Shown here piece after piece: positions 18,009-26,470 of a DNA stretch of 64,000 bases (its first letter is position 1; every line of letters starts with the position of its first letter). A program made the position numbers and the translations under genes. The DNA is taken from contig NZ_NWUX01000005.1 of NCBI RefSeq assembly GCF_002374315.1, positions 151,866 to 215,865 on the forward strand, written 5' to 3'. The DNA comes from Vreelandella nigrificans (GTDB lineage Bacteria; Pseudomonadota; Gammaproteobacteria; Pseudomonadales; Halomonadaceae). The notes under the pieces were generated by a model. It searched no databases and was not told where the DNA came from. It worked only from the letters and a program-made list of their open reading frames with translations.

Positions 18009-18803
18009 ATGACACAACTGACCGATACACCGTTCACTATCGCTGGCCATGACTTCAGTTCCCGGCTACTCGTGGGCACCGGCAAGTACAAAGACTTTAC
18101 CGAAACCGGCGCAGCCATTGCCCAAAGTGGCGCAGAAATTGTCACCTTCGCCGTACGCCGCACCAATCTAGGTCAGGATGCTGACTCCCCTAACCTACTG
18201 GATGTGATTTCGCCAAAGCGCTACACCCTGCTACCCAACACGGCAGGCTGCTACACTGCCAAAGATGCGGTACGTACCTGCCGCTTGGCGCGTGAACTCC
18301 TAGATGGTCACAAACTAGTCAAGCTGGAAGTGCTAGGCGATGACCATACGCTTTACCCCAATGTAGTCGAGACACTCAAGGCTGCCGAAACACTGCTGGC
18401 TGATGGGTTCGATGTCATGGTCTACACCAGCGATGATCCTATTGTAGCGCGTGAATTAGAGGCTATGGGCTGCTGCGCTATCATGCCGCTGGGCTCACTC
18501 ATTGGCTCTGGCCATGGCATTCAAAACCCACACAACGTGCGCCTAATTGTTGAGCAAAGCAGCGTACCGGTGCTGGTTGATGCGGGTATTGGCACCGCCT
18601 CTGACGCGGCCATGGCGATGGAGCTAGGCTGTGACGGCGTACTGCTGAATACCGCGATTGCCCACGCCCAAGACCCGCTGCGTATGGCTAACGCCATGAA
18701 GCTGGCTGTAAAAGCTGGCCGCGATGCGTTCTTGGCTGGCCGCATGCCGCGCCGCCAGAGCGCCGACCCCTCTTCGCCTTTTGCAGGCCGGATTAACGGC
18801 TGA
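18009..18803 (+). CDS. thiG: Thiazole synthase ThiG
   Basis: Forms the thiazole phosphate of thiamine from deoxyxylulose phosphate, dehydroglycine and ThiS thiocarboxylate. TIM barrel of 264 aa with [54 protein letters not shown] and the C-terminal RMPRR. Start ATG 18009 follows AAAGGA. 32 bp after thiS and 12 bp before trmB, a common gammaproteobacterial arrangement. Confidence 0.97.
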   Translation: MTQLTDTPFTIAGHDFSSRLLVGTGKYKDFTETGAAIAQSGAEIVTFAVRRTNLGQDADSPNLLDVISPKRYTLLPNTAGCYTAKDAVRTCRLARELLDGHKLVKLEVLGDDHTLYPNVVETLKAAETLLADGFDVMVYTSDDPIVARELEAMGCCAIMPLGSLIGSGHGIQNPHNVRLIVEQSSVPVLVDAGIGTASDAAMAMELGCDGVLLNTAIAHAQDPLRMANAMKLAVKAGRDAFLAGRMPRRQSADPSSPFAGRING

Positions 18804-18815
18804 TACAGAGACACC

Positions 18816-19565
18816 ATGACCGATACGAACGACACCGCGCCCGAAAGCAACGCCACTGGCCCTGAAAGCGCCGAAGCCCCGTTGCACCGCCGAGGTATTA
18901 AAAGCTATGTGATTCGCGCTGGGCGCATGACGCAAGCGCAAGGCCGCGGCTTGGAAGAGGTATGGCCGCGTTTGGGGCTGACCATCGCTGACGGCCTTCA
19001 GGACTTAGACACCCTGTTTGGCCGCCAGGCGCCCCGCGTGGTGGAAATTGGCTTTGGCATGGGCAATTCGCTGATTGAACAGGCCGAAACTCACCCAGAT
19101 ACCGACTTTATTGGTATCGAAGTCCATGCCCCTGGCGTTGGCAAGCTCCTGGATGAAGTCGATAAGCGCGGCCTGACTAACTTGCGCGTTTATCGTGAAG
19201 ACGCCCTGGCAGTGCTGGAACAGTGCCTTCCCGAAGGCTCCTTGACCACGCTACAGCTGTTCTTCCCCGATCCCTGGCCGAAGAAAAAGCACCATAAGCG
19301 GCGCATTGTGCAACCCGCTTTTGTAGAGCTGATTCGCACCCGCCTGATGCCCGGCGGCACTTTCCATATGGCCACCGACTGGGAAGCCTATGCGGAGTGG
19401 ATGGCCGAGGTTATGGAAGCTGCTCCCGGCTACGCAAATACCGCAAGTCCGGACACTGCCCCCTACGTACCACGCCCCGACTTCCGCCCGCTAACCAAGT
19501 TTGAAGCCCGCGGTGAAAAACTTGGCCATGGCGTATGGGATTTGATTTATCAGCGCAAAGGATAA
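18816..19565 (+). CDS. trmB: tRNA (guanine-46-N7)-methyltransferase
   Basis: SAM-dependent methylation of G46 in the tRNA variable loop. 249 aa with [14 protein letters not shown] (SAM site), [13 protein letters not shown], the diagnostic [15 protein letters not shown] near residue 150 and the C-terminal [17 protein letters not shown]. The first 30 residues are an acidic, threonine/alanine-rich extension. Cotranscribed with thiSG. Confidence 0.97.
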   Translation: MTDTNDTAPESNATGPESAEAPLHRRGIKSYVIRAGRMTQAQGRGLEEVWPRLGLTIADGLQDLDTLFGRQAPRVVEIGFGMGNSLIEQAETHPDTDFIGIEVHAPGVGKLLDEVDKRGLTNLRVYREDALAVLEQCLPEGSLTTLQLFFPDPWPKKKHHKRRIVQPAFVELIRTRLMPGGTFHMATDWEAYAEWMAEVMEAAPGYANTASPDTAPYVPRPDFRPLTKFEARGEKLGHGVWDLIYQRKG

Positions 19566-19696
19566 GACACCGCCAGTGCTAAGCTCTCGTCTGCCGAACG
19601 TTAAGCTTTGGGTAGCAATTTTGCTAATCAAAAATGGCAGGCGAAAGCTGACAGAAGCTATATTCGACGGTGAAGTTCTTCCAGGTATGCGTGAAT

Positions 19697-19723
19697 AATA
19701 GGTGCATTTTTGGATGCACTATT
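19697..19723. other. Hairpin in trmB-lysR intergenic region
   Basis: AATAGGTGCAT and ATGCACTATT pair with one bulged G around a T-rich loop. It sits between the convergent trmB and LysR genes (gap 19566-19762). No strong T-run on either strand, so terminator activity is only possible. The rest of the gap shows nothing. Confidence 0.35.
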
Positions 19724-19762
19724 CAATTACACATTATCCTTCTGAATCTCATATGCTTTTTA

Positions 19763-20689
19763 TTACTTCTGTATATCGAACGAAGTTAAAATACCCATTT
19801 TATGCAAACTATCGATCTCGGCGTATATCTCTTCGCAGAAAGACTCAGCCACGTTGCTTAACGGCTTGTGTTTAGATTTAAGTAAAGCTATTTCCCACTC
19901 GATGGTTGGCTCCATTGGCTTTGATACAACGGCTGTTCCCTGCAGCAACAACTCTGCAATAGGATCAATTACCGCCACCCCAAGCCCACGGTCAACCAAC
20001 GCGCACACGCCGCGCATATGGCGCATTTCAGCGGCAATATGCCTTTTTATATCAACAGTCTGCATAATGTAATCCACCCTGGCGCGTAAAGGGCTATCGG
20101 CCATTAACTCTACAAACGTCTGGTTTTGCAGGCTGGTGATAGCCACCACATCCTGCTTAGCGAGTGGGTGCGTACGATGCATGATGCAGCGCGCAGAACA
20201 GCGCGCAAGACTCTTAACCTTTGCTCCATACGTGTCGGCTTCAAGCGTAATTCCCAGCGCTACATCACAGGTATTGTTGTCGATCATTTTAAGCAACTCT
20301 TGTAACCCAGCATCAATTACACGAACGCCGACATTCGGGTGGTTTTGTTTAAAGCGCTTAATCACATCGAGTAAAAAGGTATCGCAAAAAATTGGCTGGG
20401 CAGCCACTACGACACTGCCTAATTGATTATTAGAAATAGCGTCCGCGTCTTTCTGAATGTCTCGAATACTCGCCATTAATCGTAAAACGGAAGCGTGATA
20501 CAAAAAGGCCTCTGATGTCGGTGAAAGCTGGTTACGGGAGCGTTTAAATAACGCAAAACCCAGCTCTTCCTCTAGCCCAATTAGTAACCGGCTTACCATT
20601 GACTGACTGATCCCTAATGTTTCGGCGGCCGCTTTTGTGGTGCCATGCTTCATGAAGGCATCAAAAGCCTCAATTTCTTTTATTTTCAT
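19763..20689 (-). CDS. LysR-family regulator divergent from tctCBA
   Basis: 308 aa. The N-terminal helix-turn-helix (EAFDAFMKHGTTKAAAETLGISQSMVSRLLIGLEEELG, split in the family's usual way) is followed by a ligand-binding domain with FKQNHPNVGVRVID and VALGITLE. The divergent arrangement with the tripartite transporter genes, and a 16-bp palindrome in the spacer, suggest it activates their transcription in response to the imported acid. Confidence 0.9.
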   Translation of the reverse strand: MKIKEIEAFDAFMKHGTTKAAAETLGISQSMVSRLLIGLEEELGFALFKRSRNQLSPTSEAFLYHASVLRLMASIRDIQKDADAISNNQLGSVVVAAQPIFCDTFLLDVIKRFKQNHPNVGVRVIDAGLQELLKMIDNNTCDVALGITLEADTYGAKVKSLARCSARCIMHRTHPLAKQDVVAITSLQNQTFVELMADSPLRARVDYIMQTVDIKRHIAAEMRHMRGVCALVDRGLGVAVIDPIAELLLQGTAVVSKPMEPTIEWEIALLKSKHKPLSNVAESFCEEIYAEIDSLHKMGILTSFDIQK

Positions 20690-20805
20690 TACGTTAATCT
20701 CTTTTAGTGATTTTTAACTAAATACACCGCAGATAAAAACAACCTTTATAAACAACAAGCTTGCAACTTTGACACACCACTAGAACAAAAACGAATGCCA
20801 AGCTT

Positions 20806-20821
20806 AATTGTTGCAACAATT
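20806..20821. promoter_or_regulatory. 16-bp palindrome, candidate LysR binding site
   Basis: AATTGTTGCAACAATT is a perfect palindrome in the divergent spacer, 92 bp before the tctC start and 117 bp from the lysR start. It contains the T-N11-A pattern of LysR-type sites. A partial TTGCAA occurs at 20761. Confidence 0.55.
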
Positions 20822-20912
20822 TTCATACCTGTCTATGTTGAAAATGCAGGCTTACAAAACGAGTAACAAAACATCTAACAACCGCTATGCAACAACCGTT
20901 GCGGAGACAAGT

Positions 20913-21878
20913 ATGAAACTCATCCCTAGCTTAGCGGCGGCAACGCTCCTCGCTGCCTCCACTGCCTATGCTCAGAACTACCCCTCTGGTCCTGTCACGT
21001 TAGTTGTGCCGTACGGCCCCGGCGGCGCCTCCGACCTTGCCGGTCGGGCTCTCGCGGAGTCTGCTCGCAAATATCTAGGACAGCCTGTCACGGTAGTTAA
21101 TCAAGCAGGCGCTGGAGGCATGACCGGTGCCCGCGACGTAACGCGAGCAGACCCCGACGGCTACACCTTGCTGCTAGCCCGCGTGGGCATGGCACTGTCG
21201 CCAGCGGTAAACGAAAACAACAGTGTTGATTGGGATGAGTACACCTTTATCAGCCCGCTTGAAGCCACACCGATGATTCTTGCCGTCGCCGATGACTCCC
21301 CCTATGAGAGCGTGGAAGATTTGCTGGCAGGCATCGAAAACGACCCTGGTGCGATGAGCTATGCAGCCTCTGGGGCGACCGCTATTGATGGCTTTACTGT
21401 TCAGTCGCTATTGGCTGACGCGGAAATGGACCCACTAACAGCGGCAACGTTGATTCCTTACCGTGGTGGTGGCGAGCTGGCGACGTCGCTACTGGGTGGG
21501 CATGTTGATTTTCTTGCCATCGCGGCAGCATCACTGATGCCTCATATCGAGAGCGGTGATATGCGCCCGTTAATGGTGTTCTCACCTGAGCGTATGGAAG
21601 CGCTGCCTGAAGTGCCTACTGCTGAAGAGCTGGGTTATGAGCTAGCGGGGCAAGTAATTGGTTGGAGCGCGTTGTATGGCCCGCCAGATCTACCTGAAGA
21701 CGTCGTGAATACCTGGGCAGAGGTAATGGAACAGGTTGCAGAGGACGAGATGTGGCTCAGTCGTGCTGATGATCGTGGCTCAATTTCCACTATCGGTAGC
21801 GTCGATATGGAGGCCTACGCAAAAGAGCAGTATGAGTTTTATCGCACCTTAGCGGAACAGTTTGGCTATCTGGAGTGA
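20913..21878 (+). CDS. tctC: Tripartite tricarboxylate transporter substrate-binding protein (TctC/Bug family)
   Basis: Periplasmic receptor for carboxylic acids, 321 aa. A signal peptide ends at TAYAQ. The mature start NYPSGPVTLVVPYGPGGASD is the hallmark of Bug proteins, followed by VNQAGAGGMTGARDV and a later LLGGHVDFLA. ATG 20913 has GGAG 8 bases upstream. First gene of tctCBA plus a deacylase gene. Ligand unknown; family members bind tricarboxylates, dicarboxylates, amino acids or aromatic acids. Confidence 0.93.
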   Translation: MKLIPSLAAATLLAASTAYAQNYPSGPVTLVVPYGPGGASDLAGRALAESARKYLGQPVTVVNQAGAGGMTGARDVTRADPDGYTLLLARVGMALSPAVNENNSVDWDEYTFISPLEATPMILAVADDSPYESVEDLLAGIENDPGAMSYAASGATAIDGFTVQSLLADAEMDPLTAATLIPYRGGGELATSLLGGHVDFLAIAAASLMPHIESGDMRPLMVFSPERMEALPEVPTAEELGYELAGQVIGWSALYGPPDLPEDVVNTWAEVMEQVAEDEMWLSRADDRGSISTIGSVDMEAYAKEQYEFYRTLAEQFGYLE

Positions 21879-21934
21879 GCTAGCGCTAAGCATCTTGTCG
21901 CCACTGCATACATCATTTCATCACTGGAGGGGTC

Positions 21935-22438
21935 ATGGGTATAACACGCGGTTTAGTTATTACAGCACTGTTCGGTATCGTTCTGTTTTTACTGATCCCA
22001 GCCTATGTGCCCCGCCCACGCTTTATTCCTGGGTTCGCGCCGCCACCCGATATGTGGCCACGCACAGTTTCCATGCTTGGCATGGCGCTAGGGATACTGC
22101 TCGTGGGGCTGTCTTTTTCACGCAAAACCGAAGCAATCGCCGACCCTGAAAATGCCAGCGCTATCCGTGGAGATACACCACTTGCCACGCTACTCACTCG
22201 CTTCGGTTGGACGATACTTGCCTTTGCGCTCTTTATCGGCTCAGTGATGCTGCTAGGTTTTTTGCTATCGAGCATCTTACTGTTAATGGCGATGTTGCTA
22301 CTGACAGGTTATTGGCGCCACAAAGTGGTGGCGGCAGCCGTTGCCGTGGCACTTCCGTTGGTTCTCTACCTATTTTTTTCCAGCGCACTCAATACGCGTT
22401 TCCCTGTCGGCAGCCTGTTTAGGGCTATCGGTATTTAA
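21935..22438 (+). CDS. tctB: Tripartite tricarboxylate transporter small membrane subunit (TctB)
   Basis: 167 aa with four hydrophobic segments and a periplasmic/cytosolic loop around residues 60-85. Poorly conserved sequence, as usual for TctB, but position between tctC and tctA and topology identify it. ATG 21935 follows GGAGGGGTC. Confidence 0.88.
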   Translation: MGITRGLVITALFGIVLFLLIPAYVPRPRFIPGFAPPPDMWPRTVSMLGMALGILLVGLSFSRKTEAIADPENASAIRGDTPLATLLTRFGWTILAFALFIGSVMLLGFLLSSILLLMAMLLLTGYWRHKVVAAAVAVALPLVLYLFFSSALNTRFPVGSLFRAIGI

Positions 22439-22463
22439 CCGACCGCGTATAGGACTGACTACT

Positions 22464-23936
22464 ATGCTCAACGACCTGTTGGTTGCCTTCCAGGCGGTTG
22501 CCACCATTGAGAATTTTTTGATCATGGCCGCAGGCATTTGGGGTGGCGTGATTATCGGCGCGATACCCGGCATGACCGGCACCATGGCGGTGACGCTGGC
22601 GCTGCCGTTTACTTTCTATATGCAGCCGATTCCAAGTATTTTATTACTCGTTGCACTTTATAAGGGTTCAACCTACGGCGGCTCGGTATCCGCGATTTTG
22701 ATCAAGACACCAGGTACCGCTTCGGCCGCCTGCACCACCCTTGACGGTTACCCATTGGCCCAACAAGGCAAGGCGGGTAAAGCCCTTAACATGGCGCTCT
22801 ATTCGTCCTGTACCGGGGACTTTATTTCCAACCTCTCGCTGATTTTTATCGCTGCGCCACTGGCGCTTCTCGCGCTGCGTATTGGTCCCCCCGAATATTT
22901 CATGCTGATGATATTCGCGCTCACCACCGTGGCTGGGGTTTCAGGGCGTTCGCTGCTACTTGGGCTTGTATCGGCGTGCTTAGGACTGCTGTTAGCCACC
23001 GTGGGCGAAGATATGTACGGCTCATTCCGCTTTGATCTAACCGTGGATATGCAGAGCGGTCTTGCCGTTGCGCCCGTGCTTATCGGCCTGTTTGCGATCC
23101 CTGAACTGCTTAAGATTATTGTCTTTCGTAACAACCAGAGCCATAAGCCCATGCAGCTGGGCGATAACCGCGTAACGCGAGACGAGCTGCGGCGATCCTT
23201 AAAGGCAATGCTCAAAGGCAGCATGATTGGTGTTGTGATGGGCGCCATCCCAGGTATTGGCCCCTCGGCAGCGGCGTTCTCCTCCTACGGGGAAGCGCAG
23301 CGTAGCTCAAAGAATCGAGAGAACTTTGGTAAGGGCGAGCTAGAAGGGATCGCGGCATCAGAGTCCGCCAATAATGGTTGCTGTGGCTCTACTATGATTC
23401 CTTTATTAGCGCTGGGCGTGCCGGGCGATGTGATTACTGGCGTAATGCTGGGCGCCTTTATGATTCACGGCATGACCCCAGGCCCTATGCTGTTTGAGAA
23501 CAACCTTAACGAGGTTTACATGCTGTTTATCGGCATGCTGTTCTCGTCTATTTTGCTGTTTGGTGCTGGCAAAGCAACGATGCGCTTTTTCTCGCATATT
23601 TCGCGGATTCCTCCCGGCTTAATGGCGCCGATCGTACTTGCGCTCTGCCTATTCGGCATTTTCTCGATCTCCAACAGTATGTATGACGTCATCGTACTGC
23701 TGGTGATGGGCGTATTTGGCTTTTTCATGTTCCTGTTCGCCATTCCCGCCGCCCCCTTTTTGATTGCCTTCATTCTTGGCCCGATGTTGGAAGAGAACCT
23801 ACGTCGCTCCCTTGCACTCTCTCGTGGTGATCCAAGCATCCTGGTGTCGTCGCCTATCACCTGGCTTTTCGCTTCGCTGGCGATATTCGTGGTGGTAGTG
23901 ACGATTCGTCAGCAGCTTAAGAAGGCCAAAGCCTGA
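22464..23936 (+). CDS. tctA: Tripartite tricarboxylate transporter large membrane subunit (TctA)
   Basis: Main permease of the tripartite carboxylate uptake system, 490 aa, about twelve membrane segments. Family motifs are GIWGGVIIGAIPGMTGTMAVTLALP at the start, YKGSTYGGSVSAILIKTPGT, and a second GVVMGAIPGIGPSAAAFSSY near residue 255. ATG 22464 has AGGA 9 bases upstream and the expected MLNDLL start; the frame is open for 41 codons further 5' inside tctB but no start there fits. Confidence 0.95.
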   Translation: MLNDLLVAFQAVATIENFLIMAAGIWGGVIIGAIPGMTGTMAVTLALPFTFYMQPIPSILLLVALYKGSTYGGSVSAILIKTPGTASAACTTLDGYPLAQQGKAGKALNMALYSSCTGDFISNLSLIFIAAPLALLALRIGPPEYFMLMIFALTTVAGVSGRSLLLGLVSACLGLLLATVGEDMYGSFRFDLTVDMQSGLAVAPVLIGLFAIPELLKIIVFRNNQSHKPMQLGDNRVTRDELRRSLKAMLKGSMIGVVMGAIPGIGPSAAAFSSYGEAQRSSKNRENFGKGELEGIAASESANNGCCGSTMIPLLALGVPGDVITGVMLGAFMIHGMTPGPMLFENNLNEVYMLFIGMLFSSILLFGAGKATMRFFSHISRIPPGLMAPIVLALCLFGIFSISNSMYDVIVLLVMGVFGFFMFLFAIPAAPFLIAFILGPMLEENLRRSLALSRGDPSILVSSPITWLFASLAIFVVVVTIRQQLKKAKA

Positions 23937-23971
23937 GCCAAAGATTCCCTTATTGCCAAGGATTTAACGCT

Positions 23972-25147
23972 ATGCAAGCTAACGCTCACCCGCAGCTGGA
24001 AGCCGCGATATCTCACCTCGCGGATCTGATCGCTTACGACACAACAAGTGCGCACTCTAATCTGGAGCTCATTCGGCATCTTGAGAAGTTCTTCGCTACT
24101 CTTGGTGCTGAGGTCACGGTACTGCCGGATAAGAGCGGCGAAAAAGCCAATTTAGTCGCCCGCCTGGGCCCAGCCGACGTAGCCGGCATCGTCCTCTCTG
24201 GTCATACCGATGTGGTACCCGCCAATCCAAAAAATTGGCAAAGCGACCCTTTCAACATGGAGCAGCGCGGCAGCCGCTTGTTTGGTCGGGGCACCTGCGA
24301 CATGAAAGGCTTTGCAGCCTGCGTCATGGCAGCAGCACCAGCTTTTGCCAACGATGAACTGCGGCGCCCGTTCTATTTCTGCTTTTCTCACGATGAAGAG
24401 GTGGGCTGCCTGGGAGCGCCCGCCATCGCACGCTACTTGGCTGAGCTTAAGGTACCACCAGCCCTGGCAATTATCGGCGAACCCAGCGAGATGAAGCTGA
24501 TCAACGGCCAGAAGGGCAAGATTGCAATGCGAGTAACGGTGCGTGGTGAAGGGGGCCACTCGTCCTTCTCCCCTCAACACGTCAATGCGGTGGAGTATGC
24601 CTCACGCATTATCACTATGATCGCCGAGCGATCACGACGATATGAACAAGAGGGCCCCTTCGACCAAGACTTTACCGTCCCCCACGCCACAACGCTGACC
24701 ACCATCATAGAAGGCGGTGTAGCGACCAACGTTACTCCCGACACTTGCAGCTTTATCTTTGAGCTACGCAGCATTGATCAAGAGGCGGCCGCCACAGATA
24801 TCCAAGGGCTGATCAGCGATATTGAGGCAACCCTACTCCCCGAAATGAAGCGTCAATCAGCAGACTCCGCTATTGAGTGGCAAGCGTTATTTGCCTACCC
24901 CGCCATGGGCGATGCCACCGGCTGCGAGACATTTAAACAACTTGAGCCTATTCTTCCCGAGCGTGGCGGCAAGGTTTCGTATGGTTCAGAAGGCGGCGTG
25001 TTCGAGATTGATGGTGGTATTCCCTCGGTGATTCTTGGGCCCGGCTCTATTCGCCAAGCCCACAAGCCCGATGAGTTCATAGAAATTGATCAACTTAGCC
25101 AGTGCCTAGCATTCTTCGATGAGTTAAATGCTTGGATGAAAGGCTAG
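23972..25147 (+). CDS. M20-family deacylase, acetylornithine deacetylase (ArgE)-like
   Basis: Zinc-dependent amide hydrolase, 391 aa. The metal motifs SGHTDVVPA, GRGTCDMKGF and HDEEVGCLGA, a dimerisation domain with GEGGHSSFSPQHVNA, and a late GPGSIRQAHKPDEF fit the ArgE branch. It sits 35 bp after tctA and looks cotranscribed, so it may act on the acid imported by TctCBA (an N-acyl amino acid would make sense) rather than in arginine synthesis. ArgE activity is a family-level prediction. Confidence 0.88.
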   Translation: MQANAHPQLEAAISHLADLIAYDTTSAHSNLELIRHLEKFFATLGAEVTVLPDKSGEKANLVARLGPADVAGIVLSGHTDVVPANPKNWQSDPFNMEQRGSRLFGRGTCDMKGFAACVMAAAPAFANDELRRPFYFCFSHDEEVGCLGAPAIARYLAELKVPPALAIIGEPSEMKLINGQKGKIAMRVTVRGEGGHSSFSPQHVNAVEYASRIITMIAERSRRYEQEGPFDQDFTVPHATTLTTIIEGGVATNVTPDTCSFIFELRSIDQEAAATDIQGLISDIEATLLPEMKRQSADSAIEWQALFAYPAMGDATGCETFKQLEPILPERGGKVSYGSEGGVFEIDGGIPSVILGPGSIRQAHKPDEFIEIDQLSQCLAFFDELNAWMKG

Positions 25148-25169
25148 CGCCCGTATGGGTGGAGGTGGA

Positions 25170-26162
25170 TTACTTGGCACTCACCCGATGTATATCGCCT
25201 TCGCCACTTTCAAAGGCGTCGATATTCGCCAGCGTGGTTTCGGCAATATTGGTTAGCGCCTCGGTAGTGAAGAAAGCCTGATGACCGGTAATCAGCACAT
25301 TGTGAAAGGTCGTCAGGCGCATAAACTGGTCATCATCAATCACTTTGTGCGATAGATCCTCGAAAAACAGCTGCTCCTCTTCTTCGTATACATCCAGCCC
25401 CAGGCGACCAATATGACCACTTTTTAAGCCAGCAATCACCGCTTGGGTGTCAACCACTCGCCCGCGTCCGGTATTAATCAGCATCACCCCCTGTTTCATT
25501 TGTGCGATGGCCGCGGCGTTAATCAGGTGATCAGTATCTGGTGTTAACGGGCAGTGCAGAGAAACAATATCGGCCTGGGCATAAAGTGTTTCAAGAGGCA
25601 CATACTCTACAAACGCCTTAGCCTGTGGGTTAGGGAGTGGGTCATGAGCGAGAATACGACAACCAAAGCCATGCATGATGTCAGCAAAAATCAGCCCAAT
25701 ATGCCCAGTGCCAATCACTCCGACAGTTTTACCATGTAGGTCGAACCCTAGCAGGCCATCAAGTGCAAAATTGCCTTCCCGTACGCGGTTATAAGCGCGG
25801 AAGGTCATACGGTTCAGGCTCATCACCAGCGCTACAGCATGCTCAGCAACTGCATGGGGCGAATAAGCAGGCACTCGTGCCACCGTAATCCCCAGCCGCT
25901 CGGCCGCTGCTAAGTCAACATGATTAAATCCCGCCGAGCGCAGCGCAACCAGCCGTGTACCGCCTGAATAAAGCTGTTCAAGCACCGCAGCATCTAGGTG
26001 ATCGTTAACAAAAACGCATACGCCATCAAACCCTTTGGCTAAAGGGGCAGTCTCAACAGTCAGACGCGCATCAAAGAAGCTTAGATCGTGGTGCTTAGCC
26101 GCACTGGCACGACTAAGAAAGGTTTGATCGTAAGGTTTGGCGCTAAAAACAGCAATGCGCAT
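25170..26162 (-). CDS. ldhA: D-2-hydroxyacid dehydrogenase (D-lactate dehydrogenase-like)
   Basis: NAD-dependent oxidoreductase interconverting pyruvate and D-lactate or similar 2-keto acids. 330 aa with [14 protein letters not shown] (substrate arginine), the Rossmann loop [41 protein letters not shown], a glutamate in [13 protein letters not shown] and the catalytic histidine in [13 protein letters not shown] 26162 is chosen over a start 72 bp upstream because AGGAGA lies 8 bases before it. Convergent with the ArgE-like gene (22 bp). Promoter expected in 26163-26283, downstream of the sRNA terminator. Confidence 0.9.
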   Translation of the reverse strand: MRIAVFSAKPYDQTFLSRASAAKHHDLSFFDARLTVETAPLAKGFDGVCVFVNDHLDAAVLEQLYSGGTRLVALRSAGFNHVDLAAAERLGITVARVPAYSPHAVAEHAVALVMSLNRMTFRAYNRVREGNFALDGLLGFDLHGKTVGVIGTGHIGLIFADIMHGFGCRILAHDPLPNPQAKAFVEYVPLETLYAQADIVSLHCPLTPDTDHLINAAAIAQMKQGVMLINTGRGRVVDTQAVIAGLKSGHIGRLGLDVYEEEEQLFFEDLSHKVIDDDQFMRLTTFHNVLITGHQAFFTTEALTNIAETTLANIDAFESGEGDIHRVSAK

Positions 26163-26283
26163 AGGGGCTCTCCTGGCGTGTGGTAGATGCTCAGCATAGG
26201 CAATACGATCAGCATCTGCCCTGACACAGCGCATATTTGTTATGTGAGGAGCATATGTGGGGAGTATAGAAAGGCGGCGCTAG

Positions 26284-26312
26284 AAAAAAGAAAGCCGCTC
26301 CAAAGGAGCGGC
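26284..26312 (-). terminator. Intrinsic terminator of the candidate sRNA
   Basis: On the minus strand GCCGCTCC and GGAGCGGC form a perfect 8-bp stem with loop TTT, followed by TTTCTTTTTT. It is 160 bp after the AEC carrier stop and 122 bp before the ldhA start. Confidence 0.93.
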
Positions 26313-26404
26313 AAAAGACCGTGACTAGCAATGAGAGGGAGAAACCATGACAGGAAACTGGCGGTTTCTGTCGTGGTCTGTGGCGTCTCATCAAACGCCG
26401 ACCA
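26284..26404 (-). ncRNA. Candidate Fur-controlled trans-acting small RNA (RyhB/PrrF-like architecture)
   Basis: Predicted transcript of about 120 nt, from a start 5-7 bases after the -10 box (about 26404) to the terminator T-run. Hairpin 1 (26403-26375) pairs GGTC and GGCGT with ACGCC and GACC. Hairpin 2 (26372-26349) pairs GACAG-AAAC with GTTT-CTGTC, one bulged C. An unpaired pyrimidine-rich stretch (26344-26313) contains CATTGCT at 26333-26327, a heptamer present in the E. coli RyhB core. A GC-rich terminator closes it. No coding potential with a ribosome site. Promoter, Fur box and terminator are directly visible; the sRNA function is inferred. Confidence 0.65.
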
Positions 26405-26408
26405 TCAC

Positions 26409-26437
26409 AATATAATCATTCTCATTTACCCCGTCAA
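26409..26437 (-). promoter_or_regulatory. Sigma-70 promoter overlapped by a Fur box (26410-26424)
   Basis: Minus strand: -35 TTGACG (26437-26432), 17-bp spacer, -10 TATATT (26414-26409). The spacer and -10 carry TGAGAATGATTATAT, 11 of 14 matches to the 7-1-7 Fur consensus. A Fur dimer here would block RNA polymerase. No protein gene follows before the terminator. Confidence 0.8.
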
Positions 26438-26470
26438 CACAAATGCGAATACTTTTTATTTATTTTTAAA

